From: Nitratifractor salsuginis DSM 16511
Lineage (GTDB): Bacteria > Campylobacterota > Campylobacteria > Campylobacterales > Sulfurovaceae
DNA: 64,000 nucleotides
NCBI RefSeq assembly: GCF_000186245.1
Contig: NC_014935.1
Coordinates: 1,984,001 to 2,048,000 of the forward strand
Direction of reading: 5' to 3'
Shown piece by piece: positions 52,992 to 61,201 of this stretch. A program made the translations under genes and the position numbers. How positions within the stretch are numbered: position 1 is the stretch's first letter; the number at the start of each line of letters is the position of its first letter. Under the pieces are notes generated by a model that saw only the letters and a program-made list of their open reading frames with translations, had not been told where the DNA came from and made no database searches.

Positions 52992-54263
52992 TTAGAACTT
53001 GTAGTAAGCCTCGACACGGATGCGCTGCAAGGTCAGATCATCCCAATTAGCAGTAGCGTTATAGTTAACATAGCGGTACTCGATGTTGGCATCAACACCT
53101 GCTACATTAAATTTATAGCCGATACGAGCGCCATAAGCATCATCGAACTCTCCACTGAGGATGTTCTTCCAATTGTCACCGAAGTTGTCATAGGCAAGCT
53201 CACCATAGATTTTTCCGTTCCAGATCTTGTAGCTTGCAACTGCACGAATAATCGTCTGATCAGTGTTATACAGAGTGTCACCACCTGTCATCAGGCCACC
53301 GATGCTGTTACCCCAGAAAGCACTAGTGCTAGCACCTGTACCGGCAGTTTTCATACTGAAGTCACCGTCATTGACATAGGCAGCGATCAGGCTGGCATCG
53401 AAATCACCCCAGCTGGAACCGATCTTACCGGCGATACCGTAAGTGGCATCCTTGCCATTTGCGTCACCATCGACATAGACACCCTGAAGACCCCAGTTGA
53501 TACTGTCAACATTGCCAACGGCAGATGCCCAGAGAGACCACTCAGCATCACTACTCGTAGCACTGATTGCTTTGGGCAGATAATACGCAGAAGCGCTCAG
53601 AGTCGTATTGGCCAGAGACTTGTTGATGACTGCCAGCATATAGAGACCATCGATATCGCCATTTTCACCGATATGAATAGTTGTATCTTCATTCACTGCA
53701 TTGGCAACATAGGCACCGACCAGAGTAGTATCCTGGATATCAGTGTTGGCGATTACGACACCCTCATAAGTGATATCCAGTACGCCGGCATCGCGGTCAG
53801 ACCATGCCCAGGGAGAAACCGCTTTGGGCAGAGCTTGGCGACCGGCTTTGATGGCTGTGTTGCCGAAGCTGTAGGTCAGGTAAGCTTGAGAAACTTCAGC
53901 GGAAGTTGCATCAGATGCCACAACGGCTGCATTATCGGCGATATCAAAACCGAAATCGGTCCAACCGGCAACTTCAGCACCGAAGCCGAAGCCGTAACCC
54001 AGTTGTTTCTCAACACCCAGTACTACACTAGTACTGAATTTGTTGTTTTCTTCATCACCAAAATCTACCTTGGTGTGATTCCACACAGGCATTCCGTTGA
54101 CAATGCTCAGAGCGTCTCCGTCGAATGAGTTCGCCTCATAACGGAACCCGATCTGTCCCCAGAAATCTGCAGATGCGGGTGCTGCAGGCTCTACGGGAGC
54201 GATATCGCCACCGGCGAAGATAATTGCGGAAGCTGCTACTGAGAGCAAAAGACCTTTTTTCAT
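52992..54263 (-). CDS. Major outer-membrane porin
   Basis: 423 residues from the ATG at 54263 (AAGGAG upstream); the frame extends 60 nt further into the promoter and is rejected. Signal peptide MKKGLLLSVAASAIIFAGG, a Pro/Ala-rich linker (DIAPVEPAAPAS), then amphipathic beta-strands to the terminal EAYYKF (C-terminal Phe). The long, acidic barrel with alternating aromatic strands is typical of Opr-type porins of Campylobacterota. Strong promoter and good ribosome site suggest high expression. Substrates unknown. Confidence 0.9.
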   Translation of the reverse strand: MKKGLLLSVAASAIIFAGGDIAPVEPAAPASADFWGQIGFRYEANSFDGDALSIVNGMPVWNHTKVDFGDEENNKFSTSVVLGVEKQLGYGFGFGAEVAGWTDFGFDIADNAAVVASDATSAEVSQAYLTYSFGNTAIKAGRQALPKAVSPWAWSDRDAGVLDITYEGVVIANTDIQDTTLVGAYVANAVNEDTTIHIGENGDIDGLYMLAVINKSLANTTLSASAYYLPKAISATSSDAEWSLWASAVGNVDSINWGLQGVYVDGDANGKDATYGIAGKIGSSWGDFDASLIAAYVNDGDFSMKTAGTGASTSAFWGNSIGGLMTGGDTLYNTDQTIIRAVASYKIWNGKIYGELAYDNFGDNWKNILSGEFDDAYGARIGYKFNVAGVDANIEYRYVNYNATANWDDLTLQRIRVEAYYKF

Positions 54264-54293
54264 TTGAAACTCCTTGTTTTTAGTTACAGCGAA

Positions 54294-54323
54294 AGTATAA
54301 CACCATTTTCGATCTCCTGTCAA
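54294..54323 (-). promoter_or_regulatory. Strong sigma-70 promoter of the porin gene
   Basis: Minus strand TTGACA (54318-54323) and TATACT (54294-54299) with 18 nt between, 30 nt upstream of the porin ATG. The leader holds AAGGAG. The rest of the 231-nt gap (to 54494) is AT-rich with no gene seen. Confidence 0.75.
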
Positions 54324-54494
54324 GGAAATTAACGGTATTCCAACTAAAAATAAACAAGAAATTAACAGACAAAGTTCAAAGAATCCATTATATGGGACTT
54401 TTGAGACATATTAAAAAATATACCCATATTGCTATTTATTGATTTTCCGATTAATCAAAGCAAAAATGTACTCTCATTTAAGGACTCGGGTGGC

Positions 54495-54941
54495 TTACTT
54501 CTTTTTTTTGAGGAGTTTTTGGTTCTCGGGGTTGCTGAGAAGGGCTTCCATGGAATGTGCGGTTTCAGGGGCCTCAAGGGGAGATGGCTCGGCGATGTTG
54601 ATGGCGATGGGATATTCGCCCACGATCACCTGTTTGATCGCCAGCAGCGGCACCGTCACCAGGGCTCCGAAATTCTCCGGACCGAAGCCCGCCTCGAAGC
54701 TGAGCACCTCTTCATCGACACTGCTGCTCTCGAAAGTATAGTTGCTCAGAACAAAAAGCGAAAGCGGTGCCATCCGCTCGGCGACCTCTTCGGGAAGAGG
54801 CGGCTCGAACTGCAGATACTCCACCTCCGCCGCCACGGCGAACTCGATCCCCTCCTCCAGGAGAAAGGCGATGGTCCGGTAGAGATGCTCCCGCTGGATC
54901 TGCCGATAGGCTTCGGACTGGAAGGGGTCGTTCTTGGGCAT
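54495..54941 (-). CDS. SspB-like protein (possible ClpXP adaptor)
   Basis: 148 residues. An N-terminal helix (YRTIAFLLEEGIEFAVAA) leads to a beta-rich core (SLFVLSNYTFESSSVDEEVLSF...GALVTVPLLAIKQV) that parallels the SspB fold pattern (LN...A...L....L.F.ARFGG....VSVPL.AV.AI). A flexible acidic tail follows, ending in a basic NQKLLKKKK. In E. coli, SspB delivers ssrA-tagged proteins to ClpX via its C-terminal tail. The likeness is in pattern, not strong identity, so the call is tentative; otherwise a conserved hypothetical. Confidence 0.5.
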   Translation of the reverse strand: MPKNDPFQSEAYRQIQREHLYRTIAFLLEEGIEFAVAAEVEYLQFEPPLPEEVAERMAPLSLFVLSNYTFESSSVDEEVLSFEAGFGPENFGALVTVPLLAIKQVIVGEYPIAINIAEPSPLEAPETAHSMEALLSNPENQKLLKKKK

Positions 54942-54982
54942 GGGAGGTCCTTTTGCATTTCTTTTAGGCGTATTATACTCGG

Positions 54983-55310
54983 GAGTAACTAGAAACTAGT
55001 AACAAGTAACTAGAAATTTTAGTTTCTCCTACTTTGCCAAGTTTCATTCAAAAGAGGAAGCATATATGATAGTTGGGAACTCTTGGTGGTTTCTCCCCGA
55101 CGACAGTTTTTCGCCCTTTCTTCTTTGGGTTCGTTTCTCTTCTTCTTTGTGGCGAAACAAAGATCAAATCAATTAGCAACCGAGTAATTGAGAATTGAAA
55201 ATGGAGAATTATGGTTTGAGAAGAATTCAAAGGAAATAGTCTCAAAAAATCTTAGCACGTAGCACATAGCACTTAACACAGCTCTATTCTTGAGACTTGA
55301 GGGGCGAAGC
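54983..55310. repeat. Gap of about 390 nt filled with tandem-array modules
   Basis: GTAACTAGAAACTA-type units (54983-55015); then the dispersed element (55099-55162); GTAATTGA/GAGAATT units (55180-55215); GTAGCACATAGCACTTA units (55257-55278); hairpin GGGGC-GAA-GCCCC (55300-55312); and GTTGCGACTTGCGACTT units up to the stop of the PabC-like gene. No ORF with gene-like features in the gap. Confidence 0.75.
55099..55162 (+). repeat. Dispersed element, copy A
   Basis: Shared core TTCGCCCTTTCTTCTTT, GGGTTCGTTTCTCTTCTTC and TTTGTGGCGAAACAAAG. This copy lacks one CTTT unit and the 3' GAAGAAAGAAAGG part seen in the other two. The CTTTGT-GGCGA-AACAAAG part can form a small hairpin. Confidence 0.85.
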
Positions 55311-55333
55311 CCCGTGCTTGCGACTTGCGACTT

Positions 55334-55918
55334 TTAGACAATCTCCCAATCCTCCAAAACCCGAAACCCCATCATCGCATTCATCACCGCCAGCGCTTCA
55401 TACTCCCCGAGACTTGCGCAGGGGATCTCGGCGGGGATCAGCTTCCCCTCCACCAGCAGTCGTGCCCGGGTGGTGCCCTCCAGCAGAGGACGGGCGGGGG
55501 TGAACCAGCGTCCATCCCGGTAGAGGGCCAAATTGGCGATGGTGGTGTCGGTGAGCAGGCCGTCGCGGCAGAGCAGAAGCTCCTCCGCTTCGGGGTGCGC
55601 CGCTTTGAGCGCATCGAAAGAGCTCCGATCAGCATATTTGAAACGGTAATCATCCTGAAACTCCACCGAGGCGAAGCTCTTGGGCAGACGAAGGGTATAA
55701 GGCAGAAGCTCGACCTTCTCTATATATAATGTATAAAGCACCCTCGCCCGCCAGATCCCCTCTCCGGGAAGATCCCCAAGAAAATCGGCCAGATCCAGCT
55801 CCTCCTCCGCCCCGAAAAGCTCCCGACGGCTCCGGTTGAAGCGGCGGTTGTGCCAGAGAAGGTTCTGAACCTCACCCCCCTCGATACGCAAGGTTTCCAA
55901 AAGTAGAGGAGTTTTCAT
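55334..55918 (-). CDS. Class IV aminotransferase / aminodeoxychorismate lyase-like (PabC-type)
   Basis: 194 residues, short for the class IV fold. LLLETLRIEGGEVQNLLWHNRRFNRSRRELFG is the start; the PLP lysine is in DDYRFKYADRSSFDAL and the phosphate cup in EELLLCRDGLLTDTTIANLAL. The family includes PabC (4-amino-4-deoxychorismate lyase, folate pathway), BCAT and D-amino-acid transaminase. The small size and motifs fit PabC-like proteins, but the substrate is not certain. Confidence 0.8.
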   Translation of the reverse strand: MKTPLLLETLRIEGGEVQNLLWHNRRFNRSRRELFGAEEELDLADFLGDLPGEGIWRARVLYTLYIEKVELLPYTLRLPKSFASVEFQDDYRFKYADRSSFDALKAAHPEAEELLLCRDGLLTDTTIANLALYRDGRWFTPARPLLEGTTRARLLVEGKLIPAEIPCASLGEYEALAVMNAMMGFRVLEDWEIV

Positions 55919-55979
55919 ACGCTCAAACCGCTTAACTTAGGCAAACAAAAGCTCCAATCAAATTTGGGGGTATCAATTT

Positions 55980-56066
55980 GACGACAGTTCTTCGCCCTTT
56001 CTTCTTTCTTTGGGTTCGTTTCTCTTCTTCTTTGTGGCGAAATAAAGAAGAAAGAAAGGAACAAAG
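55980..56066 (+). repeat. Dispersed element, copy B
   Basis: Full-length copy: ACGACAGTTCTTCGCCCTTT, then TTCTTTCTTTGGGTTCG, TTTCTCTTCTTCTTTGTGGC and GAAATAAAGAAGAAAGAAAG. The two ends are imperfect inverted CTTTCTTCTTT repeats. It lies in the 223-nt gap between the PabC-like gene and pit. Confidence 0.88.
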
Positions 56067-56141
56067 AAGCAGGAATGGAAGAGAGGATTTTTACGTAAGA
56101 AGTAATTTTGCAAACGACTTTTGGGAACAAGCTCAAAGGGG

Positions 56142-57731
56142 TCAGAGCATCGCCCCTTTGATGATATAGAAGATCAATGCCGAAACCACAGCGGCAGCAG
56201 GCACGGTGATGACCCAGGCGGCGACGATCTTCTTGACGGCGCTGCGCTGAACGTAGCGGGTTTTATAGACCCGTTTGAGAGCCTTGGTCTCGGCCTTAAG
56301 CTCCTTCTCCATACCCTCGATGGCTTCGAAGAGATGGACGATGCGCTCATAGTCGGCGTGGGATTTCTCCTCTTTGGCCTCCAGGGACTTGAGCTCCTCT
56401 TTCAGAGCGGAGAGTTTGCGCTTGAGGGCTTCGATCTTCTCACGCTCCTCTTTGATGCGATACTGCAGGCGCTGGGTGCGGTCGAGCCACTCCCGCAAAA
56501 AGCCCACACCGAAGACCCCGCCCAGGGCGATGTGGGTGGAGCTGACCGGCAAGCCCAGCTGCGATGCGATGATGACGGTGATGGCCGCCGCCAGAGCGAT
56601 AGAGAAGGCCCGCGCCTGATCGAGCTCGGTGATTTCGCTGCCGACGGTTTTGATGAGCTTGGGGCCGTAGAGGGCCAGCCCCAGGGAGATCCCCAGAGCA
56701 CCGATCAGCATCACCCAAAGGGGGATCGCCGCCTTGGTAGAGACAGCGGAGTGGGCCAGGGCGTCGTAGATCCCCGCCAGGGGGCCGACGGCGTTGGCCA
56801 CGTCGTTGGCGCCGTGGGCGAAGCTCAGCAGAGCCGCGGCAAAGATGAGGGGAATGGTAAAGAGGCGATTGACGCTCTCCCGCTCGTCACTGACCAGATG
56901 GGCATATTTGGCGATCGCCTTTTTGACGCCGAAGAAGATCGCGATCGCTCCCAGCACGCCGATTGCCGCCGCGGTGGGGAAGCCCAGCTTGACCAGGTGC
57001 TTAAGCCCCTTCATAATGAGATAGGTGATGAAAGCCCAGCCCATCACCGCCACATAGAGGGGGACCATCTTCATCGCGGCGGCTTTAGTGTCCTTTTGGT
57101 AAAAGATGGTCTTTTTGATGGCGTAGAGGAAACCCGCGGCGATGAGGCCGCCCAGGATCGGGGAGATGATCCAGCTGGCGACGATCTTGCCCATCGTTCC
57201 CCAGTGGACGATGGCGAAGCTACCGGCGGCGGCGATCCCGCCCCCCATCACTCCGCCCACGATGGAGTGGGTGGTGGAGACAGGGGCCTTGAGCCAGGTG
57301 GCCAGGTTGAGCCAGAGGGCAGCCGCCAGCAGCGCGGCGGTCATCGCCCAGACGAAATACTCGGGCTGAGCGAAGGCGGCCGGATCGATGATCCCTTTTT
57401 TGATGGTGCCGGTGACATCCGCTCCGGCGATGAGCGCTCCCGCCGATTCAAAAATCGCCGCCAGGATCACCGCTCCCATCATCGACAGGGCTTTGGAGCC
57501 CACCGCCGGACCAACGTTGTTGGCCACATCGTTGGCCCCGATGTTCATCGCCATATAGGCGCCGAAGACCGCGGCAACGGCCAGGAAGGGGTTGCCGGGG
57601 ATCTTGTTCCAGGTTGCCAGCAGCACCAGGGCCATGAAGATCAGGGAGAGGCCCAACTTCAGAAAGTCGTTCCGGGTCTTCTTGGCCGTCTTTTTCTGGA
57701 TCTTTTCGAAGGTGTTGATTTCCACCGTCAT
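56142..57731 (-). CDS. pit: Inorganic phosphate transporter, PiT family
   Basis: 529 residues with about ten membrane helices. Both PiT signatures are present: NIGANDVANNVGPAVGSKAL near 62-80 and HGANDVANAVGPLAG near 305-320. A central cytoplasmic coiled stretch (KEEREKIEALKRKLSALKEEL, about 425-445) is typical of the long bacterial form. It takes up phosphate, usually as metal-phosphate with protons. Divergent from the response regulator gene, with a Pho-box-like repeat between them. Confidence 0.95.
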   Translation of the reverse strand: MTVEINTFEKIQKKTAKKTRNDFLKLGLSLIFMALVLLATWNKIPGNPFLAVAAVFGAYMAMNIGANDVANNVGPAVGSKALSMMGAVILAAIFESAGALIAGADVTGTIKKGIIDPAAFAQPEYFVWAMTAALLAAALWLNLATWLKAPVSTTHSIVGGVMGGGIAAAGSFAIVHWGTMGKIVASWIISPILGGLIAAGFLYAIKKTIFYQKDTKAAAMKMVPLYVAVMGWAFITYLIMKGLKHLVKLGFPTAAAIGVLGAIAIFFGVKKAIAKYAHLVSDERESVNRLFTIPLIFAAALLSFAHGANDVANAVGPLAGIYDALAHSAVSTKAAIPLWVMLIGALGISLGLALYGPKLIKTVGSEITELDQARAFSIALAAAITVIIASQLGLPVSSTHIALGGVFGVGFLREWLDRTQRLQYRIKEEREKIEALKRKLSALKEELKSLEAKEEKSHADYERIVHLFEAIEGMEKELKAETKALKRVYKTRYVQRSAVKKIVAAWVITVPAAAVVSALIFYIIKGAML

Positions 57732-57798
57732 TCCTTTGGGATGAAGTCGATAAACAAGGCTATGGTATCAAAGCTAGCTTTACACCCCATTGAAAGCC

Positions 57799-57816
57799 CT
57801 GTTACCGTTTTGTTAC
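57799..57816. promoter_or_regulatory. Pho-box-like direct repeat between pit and the response regulator gene
   Basis: Two 7-nt repeats CTGTTAC and TTGTTAC are separated by CGTT, an 11-nt period, the same layout as PhoB boxes (7-4-7). It lies 68 nt from the pit start and 78 nt from the regulator start. OmpR-type regulators bind such direct repeats as dimers. Confidence 0.55.
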
Positions 57817-57893
57817 CGTCGGGGCGGATCCTATCCGTTCCGTTATGATAAGATTCGTATCAGAGTCACACACCGGGATACGAGAGAAGATTT

Positions 57894-58571
57894 ATGGAGC
57901 GAAGACCCCTCATTCTCATCATCGAAGACGAAGAGGATATCCTCGAACTGGAGGAGTTTCATCTCCAAAACGCCGGGTTTGAGACGATGGGGTTCCTCTC
58001 TTCCAGAGGGGTCCGGCAGGCATTGGAAGAGGAAGAGGTAGCCCTGATGGTCGTCGACCGCAACCTCCCCGGCGAAGAGGGGAGCGAACTGATCGCGGCT
58101 CTGCGCCGGGAGGGCTTCGGCCTGCCGGTGATCTTCGTCACCGCCAAAGACCGGGACGAAGATGTGGAAGAGGGCTTTAGGTGCGGCGGTGACGACTATC
58201 TGCGCAAACCCTTCAATATGAACGAGCTGGTCTGGCGGGTCAAAGCCCTGCTGCGCCGCGGCCAAGCCTCGGAGGAGGAGATCCTCCGCCACCGCGCGTT
58301 GAAGATGGATCTGCCGGCACGCCGGATCGAACTGGAGGGGGAGGAGCTGAGCCTCACCCGGCTCGAATTCGAGCTCCTGCGCTATTTCCTGGAAAACCCC
58401 GGCCGGGTCATCAGCCGCGAAGAGCTCCTCGATGAAGTCTGGGATGATAGCGGGGAGCGCGGAGAGAAAACGGTCAACGTCGCCGTCAACCGCCTCAAGA
58501 AGAAGATCGAACGCGACCCCGAAGCCCCCACCATCGAAGCGGTCAGAGGGGCGGGATACCGTCTATGCTGA
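57894..58571 (+). CDS. OmpR/PhoB-family response regulator
   Basis: 225 residues. Receiver domain with LILIIEDEEDILELEEFHL (acidic pocket), the phosphoacceptor Asp in LMVVDRNLPGEEG near 52 and the Lys in FVTAKDRDEDVEEGF near 105. The C-terminal winged-helix DNA-binding domain includes LSLTRLEFELLRYFLENPGRVISREELL and VNVAVNRLKKKIERDP. Overlaps the kinase gene by 7 nt. Probably controls pit and itself; phosphate as signal is inferred from the context. Confidence 0.93.
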   Translation: MERRPLILIIEDEEDILELEEFHLQNAGFETMGFLSSRGVRQALEEEEVALMVVDRNLPGEEGSELIAALRREGFGLPVIFVTAKDRDEDVEEGFRCGGDDYLRKPFNMNELVWRVKALLRRGQASEEEILRHRALKMDLPARRIELEGEELSLTRLEFELLRYFLENPGRVISREELLDEVWDDSGERGEKTVNVAVNRLKKKIERDPEAPTIEAVRGAGYRLC

Positions 58572-59980
58572 AGCTCTCCCAACTCTTCTTCCGCCGGAGT
58601 GCGTTGATCCTGACGGTGACCTTCATCCTGGCGGCGCTTACCGGTTACTACCTCCTGCGGCAAATGGAGATCGACACCCACGCGCGTATGCTGCGCAACA
58701 GCCTGACGATCCTCGAGCAGGAGCTCCAAACCCTCCCTCCCGCGAAGATCCCCGCCACCCTGCGCACCATCCACCAAAAGACCGGCATCCGCATCACCGT
58801 CATCGCCCCCGACGGAAAGGTGCTCTTTGAGAGCAACCGCTCTCCCGTGGGGATGGAGAACCACGCCACCCGCCCCGAGATCCTCCAGGCCAAAAAATCG
58901 GGATGGGGCGAAGCGGTGCGCCACTCGGCCACTCTGGATGAGGACCTCCTCTATATCGCCCACCGGGAGGGCGACTCCTACCTCAGAACCGCCTACTCCC
59001 TGGAGCGCATCCACCGTCAGCTCCTACAGCTCTGGCTCAAAGCCCTGGGCTTTTTCGCCCTGATCCTTCTGCTGATTCTCGCCCTGAGCCTCCGGCTCAA
59101 TCGCCGAATCCAGGGCGACAGCGACCGCCTCCGCCGCTCCCTGGAGCAGCTATTGGAAAAAAATTACGACGCCGAGATCGATACGGTCGAGTGCTGCAAA
59201 GAGTTCGCCCAGATCCGCAAGATGCTCCGGAAGGTCTCCAAAAAATTGGCGAAACGGGAGCGCCAAAAGGCCAAATACACCAAAAAACTCAAAACCCTCA
59301 CCCGGCGCCAGAGCGACATCATCTCCGCCATCAGCCACGAATTCAAAAACCCCGTCGCCGCCATTATGGGCTACGCCCAGACCCTCCGGGAGAGCCGAAA
59401 CCTCGATCCCCAGATCCGGGAGCGTTTTTTGGAGAAGATCCACAGCAACGCCGAGAAGATTTCGGCGATGATCGACCGCCTATCCCTCGCCATCCGCCTG
59501 GAGAACCGGGGCTTCACCCCCAAGCGCAACCGTTTCCCCCTCTCTCAAGTCATCAGCTCCGTGCGGGAGACCCTGCTGCAGAAATACCCGGGCCGGGAGA
59601 TTGTTTTGGAGTGTGAACCCGTCGAGCTGGAAGCCGACCGGGATATGATCGAGCAGGCGGTAATGAACCTGATAGAAAATGCCCTGAAATACTCCGCTGA
59701 CAAGGTGATCGTCCGCTGTGATGCCGAAAAACTGGAGGTGATCGACCGGGGAGAAGGGATCGAGCCTGGAGACCTGGAAAAGATCACCAAAAAATTCTAC
59801 CGCGTCGACCGCCTCAGCTGGAACAACTCCATCGGCGTAGGCCTCTACATCGTCAAATACATCCTCCGCCTCCACGGAACGGAGCTCGAAATACGCAGCG
59901 TCCCCGGAGAGGGGTCGGTCTTTGGGTTTTCACTGCGGGGGATGAAAGAGAGGAATGAGAAACTAGAAACTAGAAACTAG
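58565..59980 (+). CDS. Sensor histidine kinase
   Basis: 471 residues. Two membrane helices (about 14-36 and 159-178) enclose a periplasmic domain of about 120 residues. After a HAMP-like linker the dimerisation domain has the phospho-His in SAISHEFKNPVAAIMGYAQTL near 258; the ATPase has VMNLIENALKYSADKVIV (N box), VIDRGEGIEPGD (G1), and NNSIGVGLYIVKYILRLHG (G2). The C-terminal tail (RNEKLETRN) is encoded by a GAAACTA tandem array, so the repeat has reset the stop codon. Confidence 0.93.
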   Translation: MLKLSQLFFRRSALILTVTFILAALTGYYLLRQMEIDTHARMLRNSLTILEQELQTLPPAKIPATLRTIHQKTGIRITVIAPDGKVLFESNRSPVGMENHATRPEILQAKKSGWGEAVRHSATLDEDLLYIAHREGDSYLRTAYSLERIHRQLLQLWLKALGFFALILLLILALSLRLNRRIQGDSDRLRRSLEQLLEKNYDAEIDTVECCKEFAQIRKMLRKVSKKLAKRERQKAKYTKKLKTLTRRQSDIISAISHEFKNPVAAIMGYAQTLRESRNLDPQIRERFLEKIHSNAEKISAMIDRLSLAIRLENRGFTPKRNRFPLSQVISSVRETLLQKYPGREIVLECEPVELEADRDMIEQAVMNLIENALKYSADKVIVRCDAEKLEVIDRGEGIEPGDLEKITKKFYRVDRLSWNNSIGVGLYIVKYILRLHGTELEIRSVPGEGSVFGFSLRGMKERNEKLETRN

Positions 59981-60016
59981 AAATTTTGGTTTGCGTTGCT
60001 TTGCAACGCTTTTTTT
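59953..60016 (+). terminator. Tandem array plus intrinsic terminator of the kinase operon
   Basis: GAAACTA units (59957-59982) are followed by ATTTTGG and then a perfect hairpin GCGTTGC-TTT-GCAACGC (59993-60009) with a run of seven T. This is the clearest intrinsic terminator in the window and shows that the array-plus-hairpin module can end transcription. Confidence 0.9.
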
Positions 60017-60072
60017 AAAAATAGGAAGTCTATAAGCAGATAAAACAGCTCAAACTCTTGGTAGTCTCTAGC

Positions 60073-60165
60073 GGACGTCAGTGCATCGCCTTTTCTTCTT
60101 TCTTTGGGTTCGTTTCTCTTCTTCTTTGTGGCGGAACAAAGAAGAAAGAAAGGAACAGAGGAGAA
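60073..60165 (+). repeat. Dispersed element, copy C
   Basis: TGCATCGCCTTTTCTTCTTT, then CTTTGGGTTCGTTTCTCTTC, TTCTTTGTGGCGGAACAAAG and AAGAAAGAAAGGAACAGAG. Almost identical to copy B over about 75 nt. It lies between the kinase terminator and the convergent mltB stop. CTTCTTTGT-GGCGGA-ACAAAGAAG forms a 9-bp perfect hairpin. Confidence 0.88.
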
Positions 60166-60187
60166 CCGAGCGTCGGAAATTAGCGGC

Positions 60188-61201
60188 CTAATGCCGGCAT
60201 CGCAGCGCTTCGGCATAGAGCGCGATCGTCACTCCGTAACGTTTCGACGCATTGTAAAGGGTAATGATCCGATAGTTCCGGTCTCCCAGGAAAAGATCCC
60301 ACTTCCTGCCGTCACGCAGGCGGAGATAGTAGGCACTCTTCCCCCCGAAGAGCTCGGCGGGAGTGACACCGTAGCGGCGGAGGGTCGCCAGGGGGTAGAG
60401 GCTACGGTAACCGCTGCGAAGGCGCAAGAACCCCTCTCCCCTGTGTCGGGCGCGCACCAGCGTCTTCCGGTTGTTTTTCCATCCGTTTCGGTGCAAAAAG
60501 TTGGCAATCGTTCCGATACAGTCGGCGATAGAGTCGGGATCTTTTCGCCCGTCTCCGTCGAGATCCACTCCGTAGCGCAGCTGAATGGAAGGGACCTGCT
60601 GCGCACACCCCATCGCCCCGGCGAAGGAACCCCGCAGTTTCAGGGGATCGAGCCGGTTCTTTCGAGCCAGGATCAGCAGCTTCTCCAACTCTCCCCTGAA
60701 AAACTTCTGCTTACGGTTGGGGTTGAAGGCCAAGGTCACCAGTGAATCCCAGACCGGATATTCGTGGCCGTAGCGCCCGAACTTGCTCTCCACCCGGATA
60801 AAAGCGGTGATGATCTTGGGAGCGACCCTATAGCGCCGGGAAGCGAGCGAAAGCCAACGGCGGTAGCGTGACATAAATTTGACACCGAGCCTGACACTTT
60901 CGTCAACCAGGATCCTGCTTTTGTAACGGTGCCAACTGTAATCGGTAGCCCCCACCTTGTGCCGCCCCCGGTAACGGGCCAGCGTTTCGGCCTGATGCCG
61001 GGCCCGCTTCAACAGCCCAAGAAGTTCCCCTTCGTCAAAGCCGTAACGCTGATGCATCCTCTCAGCAAAAGCACGCGCCGCCGGCAGACGGGAGTAGTCG
61101 ATCCGGGCCGGGGAAGGCAAGGTGAACAGCAAGAGCAGAAGCAGAGAAAAGGGAAAAAAGTGGGTAGTCCGTAGTGGGTAGTGGGTAGATTTTTTCATCA
61201 T
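60188..61201 (-). CDS. Lytic murein transglycosylase B-like protein
   Basis: 337 residues. The MltB-type catalytic Glu is in IITAFIRVESKFGRYG (Glu138), followed by LRGSFAGAMGCAQQVPSIQL, YGVDLDGDGRKDPDSIADCIG and the WKNN motif region. It cleaves glycan strands of peptidoglycan with 1,6-anhydro ends. The N-terminal signal is preceded by STHYPLRTTHF, which is encoded by a GTAGTGG-type tandem array, and no other start lies between it and the hydrophobic core. Two ATGs at 61201 and 61198 compete; the ribosome site is weak. Confidence 0.9.
   Translation of the reverse strand: MMKKSTHYPLRTTHFFPFSLLLLLLFTLPSPARIDYSRLPAARAFAERMHQRYGFDEGELLGLLKRARHQAETLARYRGRHKVGATDYSWHRYKSRILVDESVRLGVKFMSRYRRWLSLASRRYRVAPKIITAFIRVESKFGRYGHEYPVWDSLVTLAFNPNRKQKFFRGELEKLLILARKNRLDPLKLRGSFAGAMGCAQQVPSIQLRYGVDLDGDGRKDPDSIADCIGTIANFLHRNGWKNNRKTLVRARHRGEGFLRLRSGYRSLYPLATLRRYGVTPAELFGGKSAYYLRLRDGRKWDLFLGDRNYRIITLYNASKRYGVTIALYAEALRCRH

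Noticed and set aside
52926-54128. 400-residue plus-strand ORF
   Set aside because: Antisense to the porin; the porin has signal peptide, C-terminal Phe, promoter and ribosome site.
56121-57848. 575-residue plus-strand ORF
   Set aside because: Antisense to pit, with Gly/Asp/His bias and no family features.
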